A stretch of DNA of 64,000 bases from Mytilus californianus (lineage: Eukaryota > Mollusca > Bivalvia > Mytilida > Mytilidae): contig NW_026262701.1 of the NCBI RefSeq assembly GCF_021869535.1, positions 43,713,278 to 43,777,277 on the forward strand. The letters are read 5' to 3'. The notes beneath the pieces are model-generated. The model ran no database searches. It was not told the origin of the DNA and saw only the letters and a list, made by a program, of their open reading frames with translations. Made by a program: the position numbers and the translations under genes. Shown here piece by piece: positions 49,346-61,528 of the stretch. Within the stretch, counting starts at the first letter, position 1. Every line of letters begins with the position of its first letter.

Positions 49346-51049
49346 TGGATAAAAGTCTCAAACGACCGGAATGCACGGAATACATTTTATTCTGTAAATT
49401 TTACTGATTATTACTTTCAGCTCAAATCTGAAAAAAAAAGAAAAAAATTAATTTCTCACATCATATTACGTAATTGCTGGTACACAACACAAATTTAGTG
49501 TAATATTTAAAGAAGGTTCAAGGACATGGGAAGAAAACTATACGATGAAATAAGCACCTTTTATGAAATATTTACAAGTTCGGAAAAATAGATAAAAAAC
49601 ACATTCCTCTTTTCATCCCATAATGACAGGTGTATAAGTTCAACTTGTATGCACTGCTGCTGTGATAAATCAGGTTAAAACATGTAGGATAAATAGATTA
49701 CATAAAAGGAACATACTTTTTCCCGCCCCTACAACCATGCAATTTGTCCGATATCGTCGTACATACTAAATCAGAAATTGAATAAGTTCCTGTGGGTATA
49801 TCTGTATTGTGTAGCTGTATAAACATTATATACTAAACTTTCACTGAAAACAGAAAATTATTTTAAAAAAACCTATCTTTGTAAAATTGTTACAATTTAT
49901 AATGGTATATAATGTATTTTCAAGAACTCTATTGCACAACGACGTTTCTTATTTTTACATGTATATTATTTTTTACCTTAAACACCTATTTTGTGCCCTG
50001 GAGATATATACCTTCTTTTACTGGACAAATTCTGCAATTGAACGAGAGGCGGAATATACCAAAAGGGATACACAAACAACAGTTGCAAAACAAATGCTAG
50101 AAAAAGTCAAATGAGACATAATTAAAATATTTGACTCGGTATGATTTAAAAGATACCGTTATTATCTAGAGACAAACGAAGAAATGATTCTATTATAAAT
50201 AGTTTTCGTTAAAAAAAACAGCATCTTGTCGTCGTCAGCTAGTGTAACACGTTTACGTAAAAAACACAATACGTCTCACAACCTTCAGTGTTTTGCATTC
50301 AACGACTTAACGAAAAACAAACGGAGAAATGATAAAAGATGACCCGACTCTCGTTCAGATATCAGGTTTTTATATGAAAAACGAAATCATAACATTTTGG
50401 TCATATTTTTCAAAGTAAAGAAACTAATGGACGCAAACGAAAACGGATGTGATGTTTTTTTCAATATGAGAAAAATATTTTTTATAATATACAATTTTCG
50501 TGCAACCTCAATTGAATAAAGGAAAATGAGTGGTTGTCTTTTATATATATATATGCTACAGTACCTAATGACAAACTATTTGAATCTCGAGGGCAATTAA
50601 CAGTCTTTAGTAAGAGACAGGTGTATATTTAATATATTCATCTTTTAATCGGCGGGAATCTATGGAAGTGAAAATAAATTTAACATAAACTGTGCGGTTT
50701 CTGTCATGGGAAAGACATACGAACATGTCCTGGTGTATACCATGTTTGAACAATGTATGTTTACTCCCTGGATTTTACCTGGATTACTGTGGCGATCTTC
50801 AAGTTGAAAATATCTTTAGCCGCCTCGTAATTAAACTTTATAATTAATTTATACTATTAAACTGTGAGCTGTGCGCTTAGTAAGGATAATTTATTTTCCC
50901 ATTCTGGTAAACGATGGTATTTACATTGTATCAATTACGGATTCACGTTAAAAGTTAAAATAAATACTATTTATCATCTTTCATATATGTAGGATTAAAC
51001 TTCTTTCCATTCCAGTGTTCCACGTTAATACGATTTTTAAATATATTGA
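49346..51049. other. Intron 3 sequence, nothing recognised
   Basis: AT-rich. Two overlapping short open frames at 49887-50114 lie in different frames and lack protein motifs. Confidence 0.45.
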
Positions 51050-53360
51050 TAGATTTTGCAGTAACTGATTTAGTTGACAGATTATTCTATTGATCAATGA
51101 TCCTTTGTGAAAAAGTATGAAGACATTGAGTTGAATTACACCTCTTCTTAATTAATTTCCAAGGATGACCTCCAGTAGAATTTGTAGACAACTCAAAAAT
51201 ATTTTGCCATTTAGTATCATCTAAACGGTGTAACGCTATATACACTTGTAACATATCATAACGATCTCTTTTATACTCAAGTTTTGGTAGGCCTAAGGTT
51301 TTCAATCTTTCTACATAACTTAAATGTCTTATACTAGGTACCAGTTTGGAAGCACGGCGCTGTATCTTTTCAATTTTTCGTTATATCTTTCTTTAAATAT
51401 GGTGACCACACTGTACATGCTGTAGTGGAATATTCCAACAACGGACGTATTATCGATTTATATAAAGTAACAAACATATCTTTTTCCAAATAGTCAAAAG
51501 AAATACGGAATAATGCCAAGACTCTCTGAGCTTTGTTCACACATTTAGTAATATGTTAGTCAGACTTAAGGTTAGGCTCAAATGTTACTCCTTTTCTTCA
51601 GTAACAGGATTAACCTGGACATAATTATCTTCATTGTCTAACATTGTGTATCTAGACAAGATATTATTTTAACAAAAGTGCATTACTTAACATTTACTTG
51701 CATTAAATGATAATTTCCATTTTCTAGACCAATCACATAATCCATTTAAATCAGCTTGCAATTCCTGGTGTTGTTGCTCATTAACTACGGACGAATAAAT
51801 CTTTGTGTCATTTGCAAAAACTTTAACCAGTCCAGCAACTGCATCTGGCATATCTTTTATGAACGCCAAAAATAGTACGGGCCCCAGCACACTGCCCTGG
51901 GGTACTCCACTGATCACTCCAGCTCTAGATGAGTACGTATTATTAAGTCTAACCCGCTGGGATCTATTTGTTAAAAAACATTTTATCCAATCCAAAACTT
52001 TTCCTTGAATTCCTAGATTGTAGATTTTACCAATAAGACGCTCATGAGGCACAGTGTCAAAAGCACTACTAAAATCTAAATAAATTGTATTCACTGAACA
52101 GAAAGTATCTAACAAAGATAACCAATGATCAAGTACCTCAAGTAGTTGTATTGAACAGGAACGTCAAGGTCTAAAACCATACTGACAATCGGACAACATA
52201 TTATTCTCTAATACATGCTTCATTAATTTGTCTCTAATTAGTGATTCACACACTTTACAAATAACACATGTTAAACTTACTGGACGGTAGTCACATGGCT
52301 GTTTTTTGTCACCTTTATTTTTAAAAATAGGCGGAAGTGTTGCATTCTTCCATTCTTCTGGTAAAACATCTTCTGATGCATGTGATTAGGATTTATTAAA
52401 ACGTATACTTAATGGATAACTTATAGATTGTCTAAGTTCATATAATACTTTGAGGTGAAGATTATCGGGCCCTGCTGACCTATCTACGTGTAAACTGTTC
52501 AACTTTTTTAAAACATCATCAACAGTAACTGAAATATCTAAAATTACGTCTTTCATCTCTTTCGCATTTGGTTGTGCGTTTAAATCCTCTGTACGCGTAA
52601 ATACACTACTCAAGAACGTATTAAGTACATCTACTTTTTCATTGTCATTTTTAGATAAAGACCCATCAGACTTCATTATGTTTCCAACACTAGTACGTTT
52701 TAATTTAGATTTGACATATTTCCTAAACGACTTCCAGTTAGTCAAAGCCTCTAATGATACCTTCCTTTCGTAAGATTTCTTGGCCTCAAGTATAGTGCTA
52801 TTACAAAGATATCTACTGGACGCATAATTGGTATATGAAAGCTTTTGACCTTGAATGTTGGTTTCTTTTCCACGCTATACGCAATTTTTTATAGCCGATT
52901 TAGTTTTCCTATCCATCCACATAGGCGAATCAGTTAACTAGTTACTATGCCTCCTTTTTGGTACATTTTTAGCTTAGACTTGAAATAGCCCATATTTGCT
53001 CAACACTCTTGTCTTCAAATAAGACATCAAAATTTTCCTGATCTAGCTGATCTATAATAGCTTTATAGTCACCTTTAAAATACTGAAATCTTTCACTTGT
53101 ATCTTGTTCTAAATTTAAATAGCAATTATAGTCAAAATGAATTACAACATGATCGCTTTTACCAATTAGTGAATCAAATACTAGAGAGTCACAATCAATC
53201 ATATTCTCTTCATTTGTAAAAATCAAATCTAAACAACTTGGATTTTGACCTTCTCGAAATCGAGTTGGAGACTTCACATGTTGAAAAAGATAGTTATCTT
53301 GAATGCAGTTAAAAAATTTTGCAGCTGAATGTTCCTCGACTACAGATGACTCCAATCAAT
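51050..53360 (-). pseudogene. Decayed CR1/Jockey-like LINE (endonuclease end, RT, C-terminus)
   Basis: Read on the minus strand, pieces occur in LINE order in different frames. The end of the endonuclease is at 53355-52969 (FREGQNPSCLDLIFTN, then GKSDHVVIHFD). The RT N-terminus is at 52745-52386 (VDRSAGPDNLHLKVLYEL). The RT core is at 52115-51687 (DFSSAFDTVPHERL, GVPQGSVLGPVLFL, CDWSRKWKLSFNASKC). The C-terminal region is at 51305-51087 (LKTLGLPKLEYKRDRYDM-like). The catalytic FADD motif is FAND here, so one active-site Asp is lost, and frames are interrupted. The 5' part (endonuclease start and ORF1) is missing, typical of 5'-truncated LINE insertions. Clade assignment is from motif style and is approximate. 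It sits in intron 3, antisense to the Ig gene. Confidence 0.85.
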
Positions 53361-53432
53361 ATCCTTATACTTATTCATTGTTCTTCAGTATATATGTAAC
53401 TAATTAATTTTTGTCTTGAATATATTTGACGT

Positions 53433-53495
53433 CGGTGGTCTTGTGGTAAACAGTATATCACGAATGTCGGTTGAAGTCTTGGATTCGATCAAAAA
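53433..53495 (+). repeat. tRNA-like Pol III box remnant (possible SINE head)
   Basis: 'tggtcttgtggtaaacag' resembles an A box, and 'ttggattcgatc' 45 bases on resembles a B box. Stems of a tRNA cloverleaf cannot be formed convincingly, so it is not called a tRNA gene. A decayed tRNA-derived SINE head is the best reading. Confidence 0.35.
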
Positions 53496-53499
53496 TCAA

Positions 53500-54405
53500 A
53501 AAAAATAGTTATGATTGGAATTAGCTGACGAGTCAAGAAATCAGCTGTGAGACAAAATAACAACGATTGTTTAGCCAGTCAGACATATATGTTTTAATTG
53601 GATTCAAGGTCGTTATTGACACCGTAAAATGATTTATGAAGAAACACGGTGTGGTTGTCAAAAATGAAATATGTAGGCCTGAACCTCAGTTTTTTTTTCT
53701 CTTCATTTTTTTTTTTATATTTTTCTCGAACTAACACTCTGGGTTTTAAGAAGAAATGAACGCTGTCAAATTGAATCTGTATAGAAATCAAACTCAATAT
53801 TTATGAATTCTGCTTTAGTTCACAATAAAAAGGAACTTTGGAATAAATAATGTAATGGTACTAAGGGGTTCTTAATAAAGGCTCATGGGAAATATAAGTT
53901 TGACTTGATCATATTACAAATGAAGATTTAACTATGTGATCTAATAGTAACAGCACAATTGATTTTTTTTATGAAAAATCCCAGAATTTACCCTCCTGTT
54001 CATTTATCAATAAAATCATTATAATTTTGAGAGGTCCTTTGACTTTGGAAAGTTTTTATCATAATTTTGTAATTTCAATGGCCAAATAATCACTTTTTAA
54101 CACATCCTTCCATTGAGGAAGACGTAATTAAGTTGTAAAATTTCCATGTGTAATTTGAACAATAAAATATATTTAAACTAAATACATCCTTTTGAACCAC
54201 ACTTAGATTTCAGAGACACATATACCCAAATTTGAAAACTTCCAGGTTATCCTCGTGATTTCTAGTTGTTACCACACTATTTTGATATGTTTTTTTTTTT
54301 ATCATCTTATTAAATACATTTGGGATACATGTTAACTACTTTACAAATAAAATGTTTAACAGGAAACGTCTCTAATGCTTATTGAATTGTTGATAAATAT
54401 TTTAG
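53500..54405. other. Intron 3, end
   Basis: AT-rich, with poly-T runs. Nothing recognised apart from the acceptor of exon 4. Confidence 0.45.
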
Positions 54406-54687
54406 CTAAACCAAAGAATCCAACTTTAACCATTAATCCTGAGCATCCATTTGTCAACAGTAGAGTTACCGTTACATGTCTTTCATTGGTACAGCGATGG
54501 CCTGAGTATATACCGTCACATTTGTCGTATCAGTTTTTCAAAAATTTAAGAAATGATGCTAAAAACAATAGGTTAATAATAAACACACTTAAAAAGTCGG
54601 ATAAAGGCATGAACATAGTTTGTCAGGCAACTGATGATAGTGGAAAAGTATCTAACATGAGTAATACGGTTACTTTGGATCCTTATT
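54406..54687 (+). CDS. Ig/FN3 surface protein, exon 4 (C2-type Ig domain)
   Basis: A 282-base exon, phase 1 at both ends (acceptor AATATTTTAG, donor GTAAGT). The product runs from AKPKNPTLTINPEHPFVNS through VTVTC to KGMNIVCQATDDSGK and VTLDPY. Both canonical Ig cysteines are present (VTVTC in strand B, NIVCQA in strand F), indicating a disulphide-bonded C2/I-set domain. The usual strand-C tryptophan is not at a clear place, as LSYQFFKN occupies that strand. One NMS glycosylation site is visible. The junction with exon 5 gives DPYYGPDN, the usual inter-domain linker style of Ig cell-adhesion proteins. Confidence 0.88.
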
Positions 54688-55528
54688 GTAAGTATAGTAT
54701 AATTTTATAAATCATTGATGTCAATTGTTGTGAGATAGACATGCCAACTTCCGATGCCAGGTTGTCGGCTCTCCGAACTTTCCCGAAGTCCTGCATTTGA
54801 TTGCCGAGTTTATGAGCTTCAGTCCTTGGTTATTATTTGACAGACATGCGTGTCATTTTAATGCTACACTCATTGTCTGTACAAGACTCGCATATGCTAC
54901 AATATAATAAATATTGCTCTTACACATTGAAGGTTCTAAATATTGTTTTTTTTTTTATGTTTATTTGCCAACAAGCTAAGTTTTGCACAAAATGGAACGT
55001 GCTTATACGCAATACCGCCTTTATGTAGTGGATCAGAATTATAACGGTTATGATTATATTCAGAAACATAATAGTAATAATAACAAACTATTATATATTC
55101 GACATTTATTCAAACATATTAAGTAAATAGTCTTGTTTTGTTTTGTTTTACTTTGAAATGTGTATAACATACTAATCAATGATAGGTAGCTTACGTACTT
55201 AAAGCAGTTACAATGTTCAAAGCACAATCATTAAACTTTATATTTTAGAACTAGACGAGCATATATATCTTACACTTCTAAAGCAGCCGAGTTCATTTCC
55301 GGTTTATAATTCAGGTCTTGTTGCTGACAATATGGTTTTTATTTGTATAACGATTTGTGAACTTATTTTAGCATTTAGCCTTCTTGTCATGTGTTATCTG
55401 TCCTGCATCTGCATGCCTCCATTGATAAGTTTTTTTCCTCTTTTATTGTAATCATGTTTATCTTTTTAATTGAATTTTTTTTTTATGGTTTGTACCCAAC
55501 ATTATCATATGTTATTTGACTGATGTAG
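54688..55528. other. Intron 4
   Basis: Short intron (841 bases), with no further exon or repeat recognised. Confidence 0.6.
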
Positions 55529-55807
55529 ATGGTCCTGACAATGTTGTGCTGACACCTGGACACGAAGCTATCAATGTTACAGAAGGAACTACATTAGGCC
55601 CTATACGTTGTACTGCATTTTGCAATCCGAAATGTATATTCAAGTGGAAAAAAATAAAAACAGACAAAATTACTATAATTTCAAATGAGACTCAGCTTAC
55701 TGTACCATCAATAAAGAAGAATCAGACTGGGAACTACCGTTGTCGTGTTGTTAATTCTTATGATAAAACCATATGGAACAGTACAGATCTTTCTGTGAAT
55801 GTACAGT
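55529..55807 (+). CDS. Ig/FN3 surface protein, exon 5 (C2-type Ig domain)
   Basis: A 279-base exon, phase 1 at both ends (acceptor ends TGATGTAG, donor GTAAGT). It encodes GPDNVVLTPGHEAINVTEG, then LGPIRCTAFCNPKCIFKWKK and QTGNYRCRVVNS. Strand-B Cys (PIRC), strand-C Trp (FKW) and strand-F Cys (NYRC) are all present, so this is the most canonical Ig domain of the gene. Two further cysteines (FCNPKC) may form a second local bridge. Four N-glycosylation sites (NVT, NET, NQT, NST) suggest a heavily glycosylated ectodomain. It joins exon 6 through VNVQYSPK, again a typical linker. Confidence 0.9.
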
Positions 55808-58280
55808 GTAAGTATTTTCCTATGAAATATCTACATAACAAAGGTCCTAGCTAAAAACCTTAAAATAGAATTGAGACAACTTTCAACTTACACTGTAGAA
55901 AGCTCCAAAGCATTTTTTTGTGTAATGGAGATAAAATGATTTTCTTTCTTACCTAAATCTAAACTGTATAGTGTAATCATTTATTCTTGAAATATTAAAA
56001 CAATTTACATTTCAGTTTATTCAGATTGTAATGTTCGAATCGGTACGTTTCCTTACAATAGACTACAGTCCGCATTTTAAATGGTTTATTTTGTACTCAT
56101 ATTAACATTATTATTTGTAAAGGTAAACAACGACTTGTGATTCCTTAGAAAACTCAATCAATAAAGATACAAAGGAAACGCTTCGATCGTTACAACATTT
56201 AAATAATCCCTCCAATTCCCCCTCTTTTACAATTTGGTACAGAGTAGATCAATATCATTCTTTCTTCTGTTCACAAATGAACAATGATTTGTGGAAAAGC
56301 CGTGACCGTAGTAAGCGTCAACAAATGAACAACTCATGTCGGCTAATCCACATGGAAATCTAGTGCATAATCAATATTGCTTGAGCTAACATTTGCAAAG
56401 GAATTCTTCAATGTTTTGCACTTTCGTCGCAAGAACGTTATAATATTGCTTACATGTTCCAATTAAATAATTCTTGTAAATAACAGAAAACTGTTACGAA
56501 AACAGATTAAAACAAAATCAGATTTAAAATTTAGTATACAACTTTATCATTGCCTTCTAGATATAGCTACATATAACGATCACAACACCAGGGTGTTTGA
56601 GTTTTGTGTAAAAATGGTTTAAATTTAGTCATCTATAGATAATGTGTAGTTTTAAGGATTTGATCAAGAATGTTTGCCAGTCTAATGTAGTGACAAAAAC
56701 AAACTGCATTATTATGTTGCTCTTATGTATACTATTGTGTGCAATTTATTTAGGAAGTTTCTACGGTGCCCTCTAGATAAAAAGTTTTTGAATCAAGATG
56801 CATACAAAACGTAACAAATACGTGTACAATGTAGGCTTGAAAGAGGGAAGCAAAATTCGTGTACGGTCCAATATGCATGTACAACTGTATCAAAATTGTC
56901 GGTGTGATGTTACTGTCCTTGACACTTAAACGAAACTCTGCAACGTTACCATTGGTAAAAAATAATGTTTACATGTAGGATTTGATAGCATGCAGTCGAA
57001 AGATAATGTAGATAAGATAGGTGTAGGCCTTGTGTGGGTTAAGTGTACATGAAACTAGATTTTCAGAACGTGAATTTTATTATGAATGTTTAAGGAAGAA
57101 ACATACATTGAATAAAAATGATTATGATATTATTATTATTTACATGTCCAAAACTCCAATAGTGTTCAGTTATAAGAAACAAATTTGATAAGCCTACGAG
57201 ACGACCATTTTATTTTTGGTGGGTGGAGCTTTGTGGGGGAGGGGAGCTGTTGCGTATAGAATATGCATTTTAAACTTGTGGATAGTACGGATTATTTAGT
57301 TCGCAAAAAATTATTTTCACTCTTCGTAGGAAAAAAATATTCATTTTATCCTCTCTCGGGCAAGATAATTTATACAGATAGAATAAGGCAAGATTATTAA
57401 TTCCTAAATCCTTGTTTGCCTTTTGTTACGCTGTTGTAGCCTGCGAAATCGTCACATCTTTAAAACTCTTAAATTAAAGTTCTTCAAATCAATAGAACGA
57501 TTTTCTTTAAGCCACCAGTCATTCGTCTTCATGGGTCAAAATATTGTTTTTGCTTTAATAAGACAGAAACTTTTTCGTTTTCAATAGGATACAGAATCCC
57601 TCCTTAAAGGGGCATTAGCTATTATTAAGACAAAAATTTAAAATACGAATCTTTTTGTTTCAAGTATTAATAGAAGCTGATTTTTGAAATAATATTATGT
57701 TATAAGCAGTTAGTTTGTCCAAACATTTGTCAAAATAAGCTGAAAACTGATGTATTATTGACTTACAAGTGAATAATTTTACATCATGTGAATCCGTATT
57801 CGTGTGAACTTCAATTTAACCCTAATAAGCTGGAGATGGATTTCAGAATGTTTTAAGCGTATTCAGCTATTTAAAAGGAAAAAATTGTCAACATTGAATG
57901 TGAAACAAGGCTAAACCATTTCGTTGACTGATTCGATTCACAAAACATCATTCTTATACAGGTAAAAACGATGATTAACTTATTTTTTTAACTTATACCA
58001 TGAAATCAAACAAACCTAGAAAAATTCAATTGCACGTGGTCGCTATCTATTTATATTTATGTTTATATCGGGTACGAATTTGCCCCCCAGCAGAGTTTTA
58101 GAAAATAGTACATTAACGGGTGTTACACGGATACTTTTAATGAATAGAGTCATTTGTGCATTCAGTAAGTACATAGACTATAGGTACTTTATTGTACACC
58201 TTGTGACCTAGTTACCTGATTTTATAAATATAATTCATATGAAAAGTTTTCATAGAAATTATATTAATAAAAAAAGCTAA
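55808..58280. other. Intron 5, first part
   Basis: No supported exon. G-rich patches at 57218-57247; otherwise AT-rich and without repeats matching elsewhere in the window. Confidence 0.5.
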
Positions 58281-58283
58281 CTA

Positions 58284-58315
58284 TGTCCCAAAATGCTGAA
58301 ATCAAATAAAGTGTC
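58284..58315 (+). repeat. 32-base direct repeat, first copy
   Basis: 'atgtcccaaaatgctgaaat' followed by 'caaataaagtgt' is repeated at 59034-59065, flanking 718 bases that include the hammerhead motif. The second copy directly precedes the reverse transcriptase remnant. Confidence 0.85.
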
Positions 58316-58965
58316 TACGAAGTTATTGACTGCAAGAGTAATTGCAACCATACAATGTTTCAATGTACAAACCTCTAACAGTTAAAATGAAAACTTTCGA
58401 ATCGTCTGAATTGAACTATACGGAGGATTTGTTTATGTCGAATTGTCGTTGTGCCAAAAAAAAGTCTCAACATCAAATATACTACCAGCAATTTTGGACA
58501 TTGGAATGGTAAATGAAAAAAATATTGTGTCACGTGATCAATACTTGAAATTACTCGAATATCACATTACTGTAATGAGCACGAAAATGAACTGAAAAAT
58601 TTGATTTCCAAAATATGTGAATCAAAAAATTTAAAACGAGACAAAAACTCAACAACTTTTCATGAACTGTTGTTTCTCATAAAAAAGAGCAACAGCTTTT
58701 TTTATATTTATATATTTTTTTCCTTATTTTATTGATTTCATATTTATACATGTTGTATTTACGTTTGTCTGATTACTCTTTCTTATTTCATTTTCATACC
58801 TCGTTGAATTTTGTTCTTTAATCTGTTATTCATATTTTAATAGCTTATTTTGGTTTTTGGAGGGGGCAAAATATATTTCGTTGTTTGGTTTTGTTTGTTT
58901 TCTTGGTGTGGAGGGGTATATATAACTTTGTACTTTATTTGGCCTTTTGGATGTATGTCATTCGA

Positions 58966-59009
58966 GCGTCACTGATGAGTCTTGTGTAGATGAAACAAGC
59001 GTTTGGCGT
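58966..59009 (+). ncRNA. Hammerhead (type I) ribozyme, best copy
   Basis: Stem I: GCGTCA (58966-58971) pairs with TGGCGT (59004-59009), six pairs including two G-T. Core: CTGATGA (58972-58978) and GAAA (58992-58995). Stem II: GTCT (58979-58982) with AGAT (58988-58991), loop TGTGT. Stem III: AC (58995-58996) with GT (59001-59002), loop AAGC. Predicted cleavage is after T59003 (GTT triplet, allowed by the NUH rule). The order stem I, core, stem II, GAAA, short stem III, NUH is that of type I hammerheads, which are known from Penelope-like elements and retrozymes. A reverse transcriptase remnant follows 60 bases downstream. Activity has not been shown. Confidence 0.75.
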
Positions 59010-59033
59010 ACGATATTTAAGCCTTGCATCTAA

Positions 59034-59940
59034 TGTCCCAAAATGCTGAAATCAAATAAAGTGTTTCTTTATTATTATGAGGCTGACTTCATACAGGAAC
59101 TTCTTAGGAAGAAAGATAAGAAGTTAGTAATATCCTTTAACTCTACGTTTCGCTATATAGATGATGTTCTCTCACTAAATAATACAACATTTGGTGACTA
59201 TGTTGAACGAATCTATCCCATCGAACTAGAGATAAAGGATACTACAGATACAGTTAAGTCTGCCTCATATCTTGACTTACATCTAGAAATTGACAATGAG
59301 GGTCGGTTGAAAACAAAACTTTACGACAAAAGAGATGATTCCAGCTTCCCAATTGTGAACTTTCCATTTCTATGTAGCAACATTCCAGCAGCGCCTGCAT
59401 ACGGAGTATACATCTCCCAATTGATACGATATTCCCGGGCTTGTGTTTCCTATCATGATTTCCTTGATAGAGGATTGCTCCACATGGAAGCTATTAAGCC
59501 AAGAGTTGCAAATGGTGAAGTTGAAATCATCCCTTCGTAAATTTTACGGACGCCATCACGAGTTGGTTTACCGTTATGGAATAACCGTTTCACAGATGAT
59601 ATCGGATATGTTCCTTATGTCGTAACTACAATACCCTTCCCTTTTCACGAATGTGACTTACCAAATTAGACTATTTACCGGATTGGTAATAACATAAGCA
59701 ACACGACGGGTGCCACATGTGGAGCAGGATCTGCTTACCTTTCCGGAGCACCTGAGATCACCCCCAGTTTTTGGTGGGGTTCGTGTTGCTTAGTCTTTAG
59801 TTTTCTATGTTGTGTCATCTGTACTATTATTTGTCTGTTTGTCTTTTAAATTTTGGCCATGGTGTTGTCAGTTTGTTTTCGATCTATGAGTTTGACTGTC
59901 CCTCTGGTATCTTTCGTCCCTCTTTTAATGCACTCTAATC
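59034..59940 (+). pseudogene. Penelope-like reverse transcriptase remnant and 3' tail
   Basis: Coding similarity starts near 59070 (FLYYYEADFIQELLRKKDKK) and includes the RT catalytic motif as FRYIDDVLSLNN (about 59150). It continues through SASYLDLHLEIDNEGRL, KLYDKRDD, FPIVNFPFLCSNIPAAPAYG and VYISQLIRYSRA. A frameshift near 59475-59485 moves the rest (KSSLRKFYGRHHEL, YGITVSQM) into another frame up to about 59625. The N-terminal RT and any endonuclease are missing. Its 3' tail (59540-59770) recurs, mutated, inside the long-inverted-repeat elements (1-180, 22078-22250, 33990-34195), and it ends 'tctttcgtccctctttt'. The association with hammerheads supports a Penelope-like assignment, but the clade is inferred, not tested. 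Confidence 0.75.
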
Positions 59941-60190
59941 GTACATTTTATAATCATGTTAATAATATAGTGAAATAGAAAAAGGATAAACAGATTTTAT
60001 TCTATCTACTATGACACGTCTGGTACATGTACGACGTTTTTTAAAACATTTGTTTATACGGTGTAATCAGACTGATCGACGTTACTTTCGTAAATGCATC
60101 AAATATATCGTATGCATATTGGACAAGAACAAATTACACAAGTGAATCTGTGAGCTTAATTCTGTTCATTAATGATACCCCCGCCCCACT
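59941..60190. other. Intron 5, nothing recognised
   Basis: AT-rich spacer. Confidence 0.4.
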
Positions 60191-60194
60191 AAAA

Positions 60195-60515
60195 GTATAA
60201 GGTAAACAGGAAGTTGTTAAGTGATGAATCTGAAAACGCATCACACGGTATAGCAGACTTATATAATGCCTGAAACCATATTTCAGAAATACTTGTATTG
60301 TAGTTCCTAAGAAAAATGGGACGAAAATTTTCAACTTTGCTATCATGTGTAAAATGATACAAGTGTTCGGTAAACAGGAAGTTGTTGAGTGATGAATCTG
60401 AAATCGCATTACACGGTATAACGGACTTATATATAAACCCTAAAACCAAATTTCAGAAATCCTTGGAAAAATATTCATGGGACAGATGGACGGACTGACG
60501 GATGGACAGACAGCG
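60195..60515 (+). repeat. Dimeric repeat with GACGG tail
   Basis: Two units of about 170 bases start at 60200 and 60369 ('ggtaaacaggaagttgtt'), sharing 'agtgatgaatctgaaa' and 'cacggtata'. GACAGATGGACGGACTGACG follows at 60480-60510. Minus-strand open frames at 60134-60449 translate the dimer in both frames and are not genes. Confidence 0.8.
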
Positions 60516-61528
60516 GTTTTTTTAAGCGGATCTACAAGAATTACGGGAGAATTTCAGAAATCTATAAAAAGGGTTTCATAGAAAAGATCAGAAACTTCAT
60601 GTTGACTTGTTAACCTCAAAGAGGTGGAATAATAGCAATGGTTTGATTTCGTGTTTCAAGCATTGCGCTTTCAAAACACATGCATCGGAGAAAATTGTTC
60701 AAATACGAATAGTCTATATAACATTGCTGACAAGTGCATTTCTTTTAAGGGAACATCCACATGGGGAGTACTCTATGTGACCATATTTCTATATATTTAA
60801 GAGGTGGCAGGAAGGAAATTAAATTTCAATGTTACAAAAAGCTGTTTCGAAAATACCAATCGGTTGAAAAGTATGTTTAAAATTTATACAGATTTTCAAA
60901 CATGTTGAATTAGTCGATGGTTTGTACAAATGTATATGTAGTGTGATTTCAGGATTTTAATTTAATTAAAGGAGGTAAAGGACAAACCAGTCATAAAATT
61001 TATTAAAAGTCTCGGTGCTTGTATGGCAATTTGATTTTAGAACATTTTGATGCGGTATACAACGATCTTTTCATGTTACAACCCAGCAAGTTATTCTTGA
61101 AATTAATTTCCTTACGTTTTAAAAGATCAAGCAAATAAATATTTATAAACATCAATACATCTTCTCTGTGTTATTTTACAACCATGAAACGTACAAGACC
61201 TTAGAAAAAAGGTTCCTGCAGTCTAAACTGTATAACTACCCACAATTTTGTGTCGTCATTTTCAGGGATCGATAAATATTTAGCCGATGTGTAAACAACG
61301 TTTCCATATAATGGCGTTTGCGTAATCTTTCAGATTTTTTGTTGTAAAAAATAATAGGCAGGCCCAGAGGAAAGACGTTTTCCTATTATCACAGGGCAAG
61401 ATAACAGCGTAATGTTTCAAAACGTCCGTCGCTGACTTGTGTAACAACACTTTTATCTAACTCATTAAATGTTGACTTGTGTAATTTTAATGGTTTATAA
61501 ATTGAAATCAACACGTTATAAATTCCAT
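60516..61528. other. Intron 5, nothing recognised
   Basis: No exon or matched repeat seen. Confidence 0.45.

Noticed and set aside
51805-52008. Plus-strand open frame over the LINE
   Set aside because: It is the antisense shadow of the reverse transcriptase core on the minus strand.
60134-60449. Two overlapping minus-strand open frames with an internal repeat
   Set aside because: Both frames translate the same dimeric GACGG-tailed repeat, so the peptide repeat is a DNA repeat artefact.
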